This document shows, in pieces, positions 9,062-21,400 of a DNA stretch of 64,000 nt; the first letter of the stretch is position 1, and every line of letters starts with the position of its first letter. Source of the DNA: Zygnema cylindricum (lineage: Eukaryota; Streptophyta; Zygnematophyceae; Zygnematales; Zygnemataceae). The translations under genes were made by a program, and so were the position numbers. The notes under the pieces were generated by a model. The model ran no database searches. It was not told where the DNA came from and was given only the letters and a program-made list of their open reading frames with translations. The stretch spans positions 345,563-409,562 of the forward strand of contig JBBHKE010003004.1 of the NCBI GenBank assembly GCA_037447655.1, given 5' to 3'.

Positions 9062-10193
9062 GGTTATGGGCCCACCCTCTAGGGAACCAATCTTTAATGG
9101 AACTGGTTGCATATACTGGGAAAGTATGATGATAGGAGCTCTATGCGAAAAAAAGTTTTGGGGGATAGTGAGTGGACGGTTGGGGCGCCCATCAAGTCTT
9201 GGAATTCCTCCGGGGTTTGAAAGAAGCAGATTCACCAGCAAAGAGGATCCACCTTCAACGGAGGAAACAAAAGAAGGAGAGGTGGTGGACAAAGGAAGGG
9301 AGAAGGAGGCGACCACACCAATAGCAACTGGTTCGGCATTCATGTCACCTATTCCGAGGAACGAGGAGAATGATACTGAAACCTGGGACTTCAACAATAT
9401 GGCGGCAAAGCACTTCATCCTACGCCATCTCACTCAAGGACTTGCATGTCCTCATTTGCAGGTAGAAAGGGCATCCGATCTTTGGATGGCTCTCATAGAG
9501 ATGTACCGAAGTGGTACGATTCAGCAACAACAGTTGGCTGATCAGAAAGTTAAGGAGTATGTATACAAAGGGGGAAATATGTTGGATTTTTGCAATGAGC
9601 TTGCTACACTCTTCATGGAGCTAAAGAGTGCGAGGAAAGTTTTTAGTGAAAAAGAAAAGGTTAACTGTTTACTGATGAAGTTACCTGATGAGTTCGAGAA
9701 CATAGTCAACCGTGTGCAGGACTTGCCGTACGCAAGGTGGATATGGAACTCAGTGGTAGGGATGATTCTCATTCGAGAGAATACGATTGAGATCCGAAGG
9801 GGAGGAAAGAGTGGCCAAGCCTTGGCAACACCGACTGACTACAGGAACAAGTATTCCCGGAAACCAGTCGGAAACTATGGGGGTAGGGAGCAGAAAAAAC
9901 AAGCTGGCGAGTTCGAACCAAGGGCTCCCAAAGGTTTATGTCATTTTTGTAAGAAACCGGGGCACTATATGGCAGAGTGCACTAAGCTAACCGAGCTTCG
10001 GTTAAAGGAGGGGCTGACTAGTGGTACCCCGAGAGGAAAGAAAAAGGCCCTTGTCACACAAGTACTTCAGGCAGAATCCGAGGACGAGGACAATGAGCTC
10101 ATTTTGGATGAGGAGTTGGAGGCGAAAAATGAGGTTGAAATTCCACGAAGGCAGAAATGTGCTTACGGTGGATTGAAAGGTGAAGCAGGCTGA
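9042..10193 (+). CDS. copia gag polyprotein (N-terminal part of gag-pol)
   Basis: 383 codons. The ATG lies in the 5' LTR and the frame crosses the PBS, which is translated as part of FQVMGPPS. UBN2-type copia gag occupies about residues 105-240 (WDFNNMAAKHFILRHL.., LLMKLPDEFENIVNRV). A basic linker follows, with the CCHC knuckle CHFCKKPGHYMAEC near residues 300-313. An acidic linker leads to GGLKGEAG, where TGA (10191-10193) stops the frame directly before the protease motif. In related copia proteins this position is normally Trp (..W-IIDSGAS), so TGG to TGA is the likely lesion. The start in the LTR is favoured because element 1 conserves the same ATG and frame. Confidence 0.88.
   Translation: MEVSEFQVMGPPSREPIFNGTGCIYWESMMIGALCEKKFWGIVSGRLGRPSSLGIPPGFERSRFTSKEDPPSTEETKEGEVVDKGREKEATTPIATGSAFMSPIPRNEENDTETWDFNNMAAKHFILRHLTQGLACPHLQVERASDLWMALIEMYRSGTIQQQQLADQKVKEYVYKGGNMLDFCNELATLFMELKSARKVFSEKEKVNCLLMKLPDEFENIVNRVQDLPYARWIWNSVVGMILIRENTIEIRRGGKSGQALATPTDYRNKYSRKPVGNYGGREQKKQAGEFEPRAPKGLCHFCKKPGHYMAECTKLTELRLKEGLTSGTPRGKKKALVTQVLQAESEDEDNELILDEELEAKNEVEIPRRQKCAYGGLKGEAG
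9062..9076 (+). promoter_or_regulatory. Primer binding site, anticodon-loop type (half-tRNA iMet)
   Basis: GGTTATGGGCCCACC begins at the first base after the LTR. It is a perfect 15-nt complement of GGTGGGCCCATAACC, the anticodon stem-loop region of plant initiator tRNA-Met (consensus from general knowledge). Drosophila copia is known to prime from a cleaved iMet fragment in this region. Confidence 0.8.
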
Positions 10194-13100
10194 ATTATAG
10201 ATTCGGGTGCCTCCATGCACATGTGTAAGGATAGGCACCTGTTCACTAAGATAAGAAAGATTCCCACCGTAGAGATAGAGTACGGGGATGGGAGGATAGT
10301 CACCACTACTCTTGTAGGATCGGTAGATCTGAAAGTGTTAGTAGAAGGAAAGACATCTATATTAACATTCTCCGATGTATTGTTTATTCCGGAGCTGAAC
10401 AAAAACCTTAATTCTACATCTATATTAGATGATAAGGGTTTTTTCACTAGCACTAGGGAAGGAGTCTTTACTGCTAGTTTTGAGGAGGATGTCTATTTCA
10501 TTGCTGAGAAAGGTAGCCATGGGATGTTTAGGCTGATCTTAAGTAATGAAACGAAGAAAACTTTATTATGCTGGTGTTCATGATATTATGATGTGGCATA
10601 AGAGGCTTGGGCATGTGAATCTAGATAAGTTAAGAGAGATGAAAAAGATGGGAGTGGTGGAAGGGATTCAGTTCAGTGAGAGTGATGATATAAGTGATTG
10701 TAGTGGATGTGCTCAAGGTAAACCACACAGATTTCCCTTTCCTAAAACAGCCACCTATAAGGGAGAAAAAATTCTAGATCTAGTACACACAGATATTTGC
10801 GGACCGGCTAGAGTGCCCTCACCGGGGGGGAAGAGATTTATGATGACTATAACTGATGATTGGTCTCGGTATTCTCGGGTGTATTTTTTGAAAAACAAGT
10901 CAGAAGCTCAGGATTGTTTTAGACAATATAAAGCATGGAGCGAAAAACTCCATCAAACTCCAATCAAGAGAGTAAGGAGTGACAATGGTGGAGAGTATAC
11001 TTCTAACCAGTTTGAGGATTTTTTGAGGGAAGATGGGGTTCAACACCAAAAGACAGTTCCTGAAAATCCGGGACAGAATGAGGTAGCTGAAAGGTTAAAT
11101 AGAACACTAAGTGATAATGCTAGAAGTATGTTGTCGAATAAGAAGATAGGAAAAAGGTTTTGGGCAGAAGCAATGAACTATGCTAATTACCTCAAAAATA
11201 GAGTTCTTACTTCGGCTATAAAAGATCAAACACCTTATGAGAGATGGACAGGCCGGAAACCAGACTTATCTCATTTAAAGGTTTTCTGTTGTCAAGTATT
11301 CAGTCTAGATACAGATCGGTCTAATTGGAAGCTAGATCCTAAAGGAAAATCACGATACTTATTAGGATATAATGAGGATGTTGAAGGATATAGAGTTTAT
11401 GATCTAAAAAGAGAAGATATAATCTTAGTAAAGCATCTAGTAGTTATGGATGAAGGAAAGTCTGTGGATCCCTTCAAATATACAAAGTCAGTAAAAATCA
11501 GATTTGAGTCAGAAAATTCCGATGACTTTGAGCTCCCTAACTATCCGGGTTTTAGAGACGATGACATTCTTGCAGGTACAAATCAGACCGAAAAGGACTC
11601 GGCTGTGGAAACTCCAGTAACAACTCTACCCGAAGCGGAAGACGTATTGGAAATCGATTCGGAATCAACGGATAGGGGAGAAGCTGAGTTTGTTCGAAAG
11701 AATCCACGAGAACCATCTATTCCGGCCTCAGATTTTGAGGGGGGAAGGAGAAGTAGCAAAAAACTGCAAGAAAAACATGTTATTAACAAGGTAACTAAAC
11801 TATCTCATCAAGATGAACCTCAAACTTATGGAGAGGCGATGACTTGTCCAGAAAGAAACCGGTGGAAGACAGCCATCAATGAGGAGATGGCCTCAATTAT
11901 AGCAGCCGATACTTGGGAGCTGGTGGATTGTCCACCTAACCGAAAACCAATCGGTTGTAAGTGGGTTTTCAAATTAAAACTGAACCCATATAACACAATC
12001 GAGCGCTACAAGGCCGGATTAGTGGCAAAGGGATTTACACAAAAGGAGGGAATTCACTACGAAGAAACCTTTGCCCCGGTGGTCAGATTTCCCTCCGTCC
12101 GCATACTTCTCAGCCTGGCAGCAGCGGAAGACATGGAAGTGCACCAGATGGACATCAAAACAGCCTTTTTGCATGGAGAATTGGAAAAGGAGATCTTCAT
12201 GCGACAACCCGAAGGGTTTGTGGAGGAAGGAGAGGAGAGTAAGGTATGCCGACTGATTAAATCTCTTTATGGTTTGAAACAGGCGCCTCGACAGTGGAAT
12301 AAGAAGCTGGAAGGGATATATCCGGATCAGCTCAGATCACTCAATCTATGTTTTAGAAGATAAGGAAGGTTTTATATTTATTGCAATTTATGTTGATGAT
12401 TTGCTTGTTTTAAGTTAATCAATGGAAAAAATTAATAAACTGAAAACCGATCTTAAGGGGAGATTTGAAATGAAGGATATGGGGGAAGCAAAATATATTT
12501 TGGGAATTCAAGTAGAGAGAGACCGAAAAAGAAAAATTATAAGATTGACTCAAAAGGAAGCAATACGGAACATGCTTGAAAAAATTCAAAAAGATAAAGC
12601 TAATAGTTGTACAACTCCAATGGAGTTGAAGAAGGGAAGTGAGGGGAGTGAGGAAGAAGGAGTCATAGTCTTAGACGAGGAATTATCTCCTGAAGAACAG
12701 AAGTTCATGCAGACTATTCCTTACAGACAAGTAGTGGGAAGTCTAATCTATTTTATGAATTGTACCCGGCCGGATTTAGCTGCAGCTGTAAGAGTGCTGA
12801 GTAGAAGTCTAAATGCTCCCACTAAGAGGGATTGGGAGGCAGCTAAGAGAGTCCTTAGATACTTGATAGGAACTAGGGATCTATGGTTGCATTTGGGTGG
12901 GGAGAATACTGACATCACTACTTGGAGTGATTCTAGTTATGGTGATGCTCCGATGAGGAGATGCACTTCTGGATATGTATTATATGTGGGTGATGGGGCT
13001 TGCTGTTGGAGTAGCAAACAGCAAAAGGTTATTGATCAGTCCACCATGGTGGCTGAGTATATGGCCTCTTGCTCTGCTGTAAAAGAATTGATGTGGGTCA

Positions 13101-13384
13101 AGTCTTTGCTTGGTGAGCTTGGTCATCTTAAGAGTGGTGTGCATAAAATATTTTGTGATAATCAGGCAGCAATTGCTATTTCTGCCAATCCTAAACATCA
13201 TTATAAAGCCAAACACATGGACATCAGACTCAGCTTTGTTAGAGAGAAAGTAGAAAATAAAATAATCAGTTTAGAGTACCAACCAGATAGTGAGATGGTA
13301 GCAGATATGATGACCAAATCTGTGCCTTCCCCTAAGCTAATTTTTTGCAAGGAGAAGTGTGGTCTGAAATTAAAGATTGACTAG
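10194..13384 (+). pseudogene. copia pol (protease, integrase, RT, RNase H), frame broken
   Basis: Protease: IIDSGASMHMC at 10194 on. GAG-pre-integrase/HHCC: WHKRLGHVNLDKL..CSGCAQGK. Integrase catalytic D-D-E context: HTDICGP, RSDNGGEY, NEVAERLNRTL. RT from about 11860: WVFKLKLNP, AGLVAKGFTQKEG, MDIKTAFLHGEL, LYGLKQAPRQW, then YVDD at 12389-12400. RNase H: TTWSDSSYGDAPM..CDNQAAI..KHMDIR, ending KID-TAG at 13382-13384. Lesions: TGA at 10191; a frameshift in the A-rich run near 10550-10560; a frameshift between 12300 and 12365, just before YVDD; TAA at 12416-12418 after YVDDLLVLS. All catalytic blocks are otherwise intact, so the decay is recent. Confidence 0.88.
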
Positions 13385-13385
13385 A

Positions 13386-13397
13386 AAATAAGGGGAG
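13386..13397 (+). promoter_or_regulatory. Polypurine tract of element 2
   Basis: AAATAAGGGGAG immediately before the 3' LTR start TGTAGAAATT, two bases after the pol stop codon. Confidence 0.8.
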
Positions 13398-14450
13398 TGT
13401 AGAAATTAATGGTTTTAAAGTATTTTCTAGGTCTGAATAGAAATAAAGAAGCCGAGGCAGTCTACCTCTAACTTCTCTCTCCAAACTCTCAAACTTGTCG
13501 CAGTCACTGAGAAATTGGAGAGGAAGCTAGAGCCATGGCTACCTAGGCTATCTTGAGGTTTACGGGAAATTTATACTAGTTAGGGAGGAGATTATTTAGT
13601 AAAAGGTGTATGCCGGCCACAGGATTTGATCCTAGTACCTGCCGGCCGACAGATAGTAGATAGCCGGTAGCCTTAGCCGTAAGGTCTAGAAGTAGTCTTA
13701 CATAGTATATAGTACGATAATGATTTAAACATGTACACGTAGGATAAATCATTTAACTATAACTGTTAACGGGATACATAGATATGGTAGTGTAAAAGTA
13801 CGAATTGCGGTACGGATAAGAAATCAATACCGCGCATTGATTTCGTAAGCGAAACAAATACCGCGCATGTATTTATTACGGCTACGATCAAATGCGAGTT
13901 TAATCGGACGGCCAGAATTAGCGCCGAGATCGCGGAAGGAGAATTCGGCGGTTTGTGGGCATCACCACATCGGATGACACGTGGCGATGTCACATTGGAG
14001 CGCGGCATCTCCGAGGATTAAAGGAGCGAATCCGGATATTCCACGTGTGGACATTTAGGCCATGTCGTACAATGTCCGTACATAAAGTACACCGGCAGCT
14101 GTACTTTTGCGTACGGAACTGAAATCTGATTGGTTATGTACATCAGTAGATAGAGTCTGTGAGAGAAATAGGACTTAGAAAAATTAGAAGATAGGACCCT
14201 CTCTCCCAGAGAGCTTCTGTACAAAAGGTCAACTTTGACCCTCCATAACTTACTGCTCAGGGGAGCAAATTCAGAGGTTCTTTTTGCTATCGACTCAAGG
14301 GAGTCTTGTCTTCACAGGGGTGAAGTTGCTCAGAGATTTTGTCTGTCAGGGTGGCAGTTATTTTTGCCGAAACACAAAGGGGTCAGGGTTATCCTAGAGG
14401 CTTCTTGGAAGCTGTCCACTTTAAGGACTTATGGAGGTCTCAGAGTTTCC
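13398..14450 (+). repeat. 3' LTR of element 2
   Basis: 1053 bp, direct repeat of 8011-9061. The last base reads C instead of the expected A (..GTTTCC). It carries its own copy of the tRNA-like module at 13611-13690. Confidence 0.9.
13611..13690 (-). other. tRNA-like module in 3' LTR of element 2 (antisense)
   Basis: Same A-box-like, hairpin and B-box-like arrangement as at 8224-8303, with a few substitutions. Confidence 0.5.
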
Positions 14451-15477
14451 AAACGCACTAGACACACACAGCGCACTAAATATCATAGCCACCGTTGAAG
14501 ACAATACAAATTTGACGAAACCAAACTGAACCATCACACACGTAAATAAACAATGTACCGGCTGGTAATGAACCGTCATACATTAAACGAACTAAAGGTA
14601 CTCCGATGCAAATAGCGAAACCATACACAAAATTGAATCGCGCCATGCGAACGAAACGTCAACGAATCCGCGGACGACCCATTCTTCACATCGAACCAAA
14701 ACATGGTTTTGGCTGACCCGCCAATTCTCCCAATAATCCTAACAGTACGGACAACAAAATTTATGTATTACAGAGGCCTTTGTTACATCGCGTATCGTTT
14801 GTAAATAAGTTTTTACATACGTGTTCTGATTTGAGTAGCTACACGTAAGTTGACGATCAATCTCTAAAATCGTCAAAGATTTAGAAATTGACCATTTTCG
14901 TATGGAAATCCGTACTTGCGTATTACGTACATCTACTTCACAAGTGTACTGCGTCAATGTACCTCAGCAATCTCCTTCACTCTATTGACTTTCAGGAAAA
15001 AACCATATTTCTTTTCAGCAAAGATTTTACGGTCACCTTGTCCGAAGGCACGTGACTTTGGAGACCTGTGATTTATTTTTTATTTTTTTTATAGCTTCGA
15101 TATATTGGCGATACGATTTATTGGCGATATATTGGTAATACATCGCGATATTTACCTTTTCGATTTTTCGAAGCGATATAAAGATTATCAAGTACTTGAA
15201 ATTTGATACATATCGAATATCGGTAAATGGTCCTCGATACCCAACACTACTGCTTGATATATTGATTTCCCGATCGAAGCGTTCGAAATTCGATTCGTGA
15301 GTACACATTTTGTGTTCGTTTGTAGATCTGTACTTTTGGAGTATTCGCGTTTGGCGCCCGAAATGTACGACTTCGTTTCGCATGTGTTGCTTTGTTTTCT
15401 TTTTTAAGTATTTACCATAGTTCACAGTAGGTGAAAGTAGACCTATACAATATGCCTATTGTATGTAAATCATACAA
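14451..15477. other. Non-coding, with a hAT-like terminus near 15235-15249
   Basis: No gene found. Between about 15090 and 15249 the sequence is rich in CGATATAT/ATCG motifs and ends CGATACCCAACACTA, one mismatch from the right terminus of the hAT element at 25870-26743. No matching left end is visible, so this is a truncated relative at best. Confidence 0.4.
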
Positions 15478-15920
15478 TATGACCTTAAGACCCATATTGT
15501 ATTGGTCGCAAAATGAAAAAAAATAGTAACAGGGTTGAGTTGCACATCGATCGATAGAGAATTAAACGTCATGTCTAAATTTTGAAAAACATTTGGACAA
15601 AAAAAATAAAATTTGTGAGTTTTGAGGTATTTTTTATTTAACCCGTCAAATTTGGACGATCGGACGGTCTCTGATCAAAGTAGCGATGCAAGAAGATCAC
15701 ATGAAAAGCCCATAACACAACTCATCCCACGCTGAGTCAGTTCGCTGAAATTTCGTCTAGCAGCGTGCGCTGTACTATGATCATAAGTCAGATTCGTACG
15801 TTCGTACAAAAGTTTGCACAAACGCACACACATACAGTATGCCTACTCTGCGCGAGTTTTGTGCCAAGTTTTGTGCGCCTACCAAAGGCCTACCATAAAA
15901 ACGCCTACTTTTGAACTATG
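15478..15920 (+). repeat. Dispersed repeat R1, copy 1
   Basis: From CCTTAAGACCCATATTGTATTGG to CTACTTTTGAACTATG. The same sequence recurs at 18664-18815 (right part only) and 29611-30987 (full, split by an inserted element). Shared internal blocks: GAGTTGCACATCGATCGATA, GGACGATCGGACGGTC, GTCAGATTCGTACGTTCGTA. No coding capacity or clear terminal repeats, so class unknown. Confidence 0.75.
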
Positions 15921-15933
15921 CTAAAGATCTACA

Positions 15934-16359
15934 CTAAGCAACCTTGTAAGTCCCACAAGGCCGAGGGATCACGTTGAGGGAGGTCCTGAACATGTCGACA
16001 ATAAAAAGAAGTAATGAATGAAGCAGGAGGGCTCCCTTAACGCTCGAACAAGCGCCAACAACAAGCACGGAGAAAATCGTCCAAAGCAACACCCAAACAA
16101 CCAACTCTCTCGATCGCCATTGGAATACATTCATCCATATCACAATCCTTTTTAGCCGCGTCACGGGCGGCCACTCCAACATGTCAAGCCGCTTGACCAA
16201 CAAATGCATATGAGGCAGGGTTCGCCAAAACAATGAATATGCAATGTGCACAATCAAATAGTCCAATATCAAACTGGCATGAAGGAATAATATGAGAAAC
16301 CCCCCGACGAACAGAATATCCCGCTTCACAAGCGATAATCCCAGTGGTGCCGCGAACAC
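15934..16359 (-). other. Uncharacterised ORF with several hydrophobic segments
   Basis: 141 codons on the minus strand with three to four hydrophobic stretches (e.g. ILFVGGFLILFLHASLILDY, VVWVLLWTIFSVLVVGA). The family was not recognised. No splice context or neighbours support it, and it may be a gene fragment or a chance ORF in repeat DNA. Confidence 0.25.
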
Positions 16360-16423
16360 TGTCGTGCACCTGAATCAACTCGCCCCCTTGGGAGCAACGA
16401 AGCAAATGGATGCCACCAGTAAC

Positions 16424-16533
16424 ACGGTCACACGACAAACAAGAGATCCAAGCAAAGATGGATGGGGTAGGCCAAGCCACGGTCACACGGCAAACAAGAG
16501 ATCCAAGCAAAGATGGATGGGGTAGGCCAAGCC
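16424..16533 (+). repeat. 55-bp tandem duplication
   Basis: Two nearly identical adjacent copies of ACGGTCACACGRCAAACAAG..GGGTAGGCCAAGCC. No function visible. Confidence 0.8.
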
Positions 16534-16539
16534 AGAACT

Positions 16540-18575
16540 TCGGAAACGTGATGAATTGTGTTGGCGTGAAACGTAGTGTGGATTATATTAGGTGTATATA
16601 CAAAAGGTGCTCACCAAAGTATTTGACTGCCCTAAGCCAGTTACCTTACAATTTTTCCTCCGTGGGTGTAACACCATTAGCTTACTGTATATCGTTATTT
16701 TGACCAACATATGCATGGATGCATGGATTAATGACTTTTTACTTTCATGCCAAAAAGAAGAAAAGTTTGTAACTTGTAAAAAATTATAGTGTTACACTGA
16801 TGCACTGCTTAAGCGTACGCTTATTGAAATTAGAAATCATGAGAAAATAGACGACGATTTGTTCTCTTTTTGTACTTGACTTTTGTGTAGAGAAAATCCA
16901 GGGTAAAATATCTCTAATACTAGTGTTGCTTATAGGTGGCTTTAGATCGTTAATCGATGTGGTCCTTGTGTCGAGTGATACATTGTTATCATGCATAGTT
17001 TGCAGAATATCACAATACACGATATCGGCGCTAAAACGATAAAATCTATTGAAACTTGCAAAGTGTTTTAGTTTCTGTCTAATAAATTGGCCAATGCGAC
17101 CAAAATTCTTTATACTTGTACATGTTTATGTGAATCAAAATTTTTGTGGATGGACAATGGTGGTTTCAAAAGACTTTGCTTCGTATTATTATTAAAAAAA
17201 AAATTGTACTTTTCCGGCATGTATGACGCATTTTACTCTGCTCTAATTTATGTGTGGCTCCTAATCGGGGTATTCGGTACGTACTGGGAAAAGGAACTGC
17301 AATATTTAACAATATCGTATAAAGAGATCGCATGGTCGTATCTTTGTTTTTGTTGCCACGTGGGCTAGGGAACTGTGCAACGACACAAAAAAAATTACAT
17401 TTTTGTGGTCGGAATGTCAATTCGCGATACAATAATTTTGAAAACCAGCGTACTGAAACTACTAACAAACTGTCAACAAAAACTCTATAGCATACATCAT
17501 ACTCCCATTTCCCACGAATTGATCCTCGGGGTTGCTTTTCATAGATATTAAAGTGTGTTGGGGTTGGGGTTGTAGTTTTGGTTTGAGTGAGTTGCGGTGT
17601 TTTTTACTCTGGGTGCTTTTATTTTACTTGCCACTTTTTTGAGTTCGCGTTGCATTCTTGTTTATATTGCCTTGTTTGTAGTTTTTCAGTTTTGGCCATG
17701 CCACCCCTTTTGTACCCCTGGACTAAGATGGTTTAACACCTTGCTTTTTAATTCAGTCTGTTATTATTGTTCATGGAAAGGGAATTGATTAGCGCATGCA
17801 TCATTATACTTGGGCGCAAGCGGGTACATCTGCTTGTCCAAAATAGTACAATTTAAGTACACGCGAGTACAAATTACGTACACGTGAGTGCAAAGTTGGT
17901 ACCGTTGAGTCGCCATCCACTGAAGAGCTTTGACTTGCAAAGGAGTGGAATGAACCTGTAAAGATTTTGTCGCACTTGTGAACATCAACCGTCATAAAAA
18001 ATCAACAAACCACACGGCCCACCAAATTTTATGCTAACAACATTGCGACGACCGCATGTAAGTAAAAGTGTTGCACGCAAACCTACTTTCTCATTACGTT
18101 AACTTCAGTGTAAAGCACAAGGCTTTTAACTTACCAAATACTTGTATGGGTGTACGTTTTCTTTTCACATACTCTATTTGTATCGTGTCCTGCTTCTTTT
18201 TCGTACAAGACTTTTATTACTTTAATTTTGAGTAGTTTCATTTCATGTCATTCCTTAATCTGCATGAAGTTCAATGTGATGTTTCGCAAATTAGATTTCA
18301 ATTTTGCGGCTAAGTTAAAAGCCAACCTATGAGAACACTATGTAGTTCAAATAGCTCTTGTCCACTAATTCGGTGAGAAAGTGGGCTTCTTAATTGATTG
18401 AATTAAAAAATATATATATTCCTTTTTACTTTGGCAATTTAGGAAGTCAATTTAACACTCACGGGCAGATGGAGCAAAAACCAAACAGTGAGATCAAAAC
18501 CTCCATTGCCATCATCAAAGGAGACTTAGACACACACGCAAAAAAACACACGAGAAAGACCACTACTTGCAAGTA
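16540..18575. other. No gene recognised
   Basis: AT-rich DNA with only short ORFs lacking domains or consistent splice context. No RNA gene or repeat structure was seen beyond scattered GTAC-rich motifs. Confidence 0.5.

Positions 18576-18627
<52 letters not shown>
18576..18627. repeat. (AT)n microsatellite beside assembly gap
   Basis: About 50 bp of uninterrupted AT dinucleotides immediately upstream of the N run, probably the cause of the assembly break. Confidence 0.9.
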
Positions 18628-18630
<3 letters not shown>

Positions 18631-18641
18631 AATAGAAGAGG

Positions 18642-18651
18642 NNNNNNNNNN
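18642..18651. other. Assembly gap (10 N)
   Basis: Ten N characters; true gap length unknown. R1 sequence resumes at 18664. Confidence 0.99.
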
Positions 18652-18663
18652 TTTGTTTGTTTA

Positions 18664-18815
18664 ATGGTAGTGTACATACGTCAGATTCGTACGTTCGTAC
18701 AAGAGTGTGCACAACGCACACACATACAGTATGCCTACTCTACGCGAGTTTTGTGCCAAGTTTTGTGCGCCTACCAAAGGCCTACCATAAAAACGCCTAC
18801 TTTTGAACTATGGTA
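18664..18815 (+). repeat. Dispersed repeat R1, copy 2 (right part)
   Basis: Matches 15777-15920: CGTCAGATTCGTACGTTCGT to CCTACTTTTGAACTATG. Left part is missing or lies in the gap. Confidence 0.75.
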
Positions 18816-21400
18816 TTTACGCGTAAAAAAAACGCGTCTATGCTTTCCACGTGCCGTCTTCTCCTTCGTACGTGTTCCCACCAGCTCACAGCCATGGTCA
18901 AGGAGAAGTCTTTTGACTGCCGTCTAAGAGTTATGTGATGGTAATTTGTTTGTTTGACGAGTATGATGTTTAATCAGTTGAAGAAGAGCTGTTTTTGTAT
19001 AAGTGAGTTAGCATTGGTCCTCCTTAGAGTCTTAGAGTGTAGCAAGGAGTTGGAGGAGTTTAAGAGTTTAGTGGTGATTATCAATGGGAGATTGTTTATC
19101 ACCATTAATGTGATCAAGATTTTATAGAAGTTTGAGAGTGAAGAGAACATATGTAAAGAGAAAAGCTTCGGCCAATATATATGTATATATATATTGCTTC
19201 CCTTTTGGCCAATCGTTTCTTTGTCATTTTGTTAATGCTTCCGTTGTCTATCGAGTGTTGCCCTTGTCTTTTATTAAGTTGATATTTTTGATCCTATTTT
19301 ACCATGATAGTCATCAACTTGTCTAACCAAAAAATACAAAGATATTTAAGGAAAAATGTGAGCAAGAGTATTTCCAAAAATACGTATCCAAACATATTTT
19401 TTTCTTCCACTGAATGAATCCATAACACTAAATTTACTATTTACTATTTTTTTATTTTTTATTTACTATATTTACTATATATACTGTAACACGGTATTAA
19501 CATATCATTAATCGTGAATGTGTATCTGAACCAAAGTCGATTTGGGCAAAAGTCTTTGCATTGGATATTACATCACAATATGTAATCCAATTTGTAATAA
19601 CAATATGGTAATAATTTTTACACAAGTTTATTGTATAACACATAATTCAATACACAATATGTTATATTAGAGTACGGAATACCTACTGCATTCTTCCCTC
19701 CCTTAGATAAGTTACCCCGTTGACAATTCTCAATCAAGTCTTCTTATCCTCGTCGTTCATTGTGCTCCTTTCAAGCAAATAATCCCATTTTATTTTCTTT
19801 TCTAAATAGGCAAATTGATTTTTGTCGACATATTGATGAGGCAAAGACAATCAAATTCAAGAAAACTAGGGATTGCATTCTCTATAAAATCCTCTATTTT
19901 CTATACCCCTCATTTATATCTTAAGACCTGGTCCTTGAAGTAATTGTACTATTTGAGGCTATATACCACTGGTGGTATAACAAAGTTTGTCAATAATATT
20001 ATAAATGATTGGTAAAACATTGATTTTTTTAAAACCTCCATTATACGGGTTAATTCATGGTGGATCCGAACTGATTTTCTGAGAAAATAATTGCATGGAA
20101 GTTGGTCATGTCTTTTTGTGGTACTATAGACTCCTCAAGACAACACCATTTTCTTTACTCTTTACTTTTGAATGTGTAAGTTATATCAAGAAACAGAAAC
20201 CAATTTCTCATCCATGTCCCTGTTTCCTCCTTATATGTCTATTGTTCTTCCGGTATTCTTTGAACAAATATTGCCACTCTCATTAATTCAGTTTTGGTGA
20301 AACAATGAGCAGTAATTGTTTTCCATATCTCCTCTTCTCATCAACAGACTATTTCATCAATTATTTCACCAAGGCGCTTTTGAGTCAGCAACAGTTTCCA
20401 AAAACTTGTCTTCATTTATGTTTTTAGGTTGATCAACAGGAGCGTTTCTACATTTGACATTTGATAAAAGGTGAACATATCAGTGGCCCCAGAAAAAAAA
20501 AAAAAACCAAAAACTGGTCGAAATTAGACGCTGTTTCAAAAAATTAGCCGAAAAAGTAGTTGCTGGATTGGAAATTGGATAAAGAAAATCATCGATGTAC
20601 ACACATCATATACGGCAGTAATCCGTGACATATGCAAATTGCAATATAATACCTTTGCACTCTTATGTATGATTTGTACTGAGTCCAACGAGTTTTTTCC
20701 GATGTCAGCTTTCCATTACAATTTTCTGTTACAACTGCTCAAATCTTTTATAATACGTCAGAAAATGTGCGGATGAATATTGTTGACAGCATAGAAACCA
20801 GTGGTAGTTACAGATAAAAGTAGATGTCATGATATTGCCGATTAATATAGCAAGATTACGAGAGTAGCAAATTTCATTTTTGTCACAAACCATAGTATCA
20901 CTTTCATGGAAGAAAGGAACTAGGTAACAACACCGCACATAATTTTTGAATTTGTACGCACTGAGAAAGGCAGACCACTTAAGTTACAGCCAAATATCTT
21001 AACCAATAGAAACATACTATGCGCCCCACATTATTTCACTCGCTCAGATGAAATCAGAAGATATTCTGTGTTAATTGCCCTAATCAACACTATCAATAGT
21101 GCAAAACCATGATTGTAATTTTATCCAAAAACTATGCAGCAGGAGAACATGGCGGAGACTATTGCAGTTTTTGTCGGGATACACCTGCCAAAACTGCTTG
21201 TCTTAAGTGATTGGAAAGCATATAACTTCTGCCATACATTCAAACTTACCATGACTTATCATAAAGAACACCCACTTGACCGGCAAAACATACTTACATT
21301 TACACAGCCGAAATCATGAAATGAAAAAGGAAGCATGATTACCATCACAATGTAATAAAATGCCGACTCAACACTTCCAGGTCAAGAGAAACAAAAGAAA
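18816..21400. other. No gene recognised
   Basis: About 2.6 kb without a supportable gene. Only short ORFs without domain similarity. The right portion probably grades into the 3' flank of the COR413 gene. Confidence 0.45.

Larger units (their letters stand above)
8011..14450 (+). mobile_element. Full-length but mutated autonomous-type copia retrotransposon
   Basis: 6.44 kb: LTRs at 8011-9061 and 13398-14450, an anticodon-type PBS at 9062-9076, gag, protease, integrase, reverse transcriptase and RNase H in copia order, and a PPT at 13386-13397. Flanks AAACA (8006-8010) and AAACG (14451-14455) fit a 5-bp TSD with one mutation. The pol frame is broken at four places, so this copy is not autonomous now. 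The LTRs differ by roughly 2-3% by eye, older than element 1. It shares PBS, gag start inside the LTR and LTR modules with element 1, so it is the likely type of helper for it. Confidence 0.92.

Noticed and set aside
20095-20938. Small ORFs as genes between the gap and COR413
   Set aside because: No domains, no splice context, codon use indistinguishable from surrounding AT-rich DNA.
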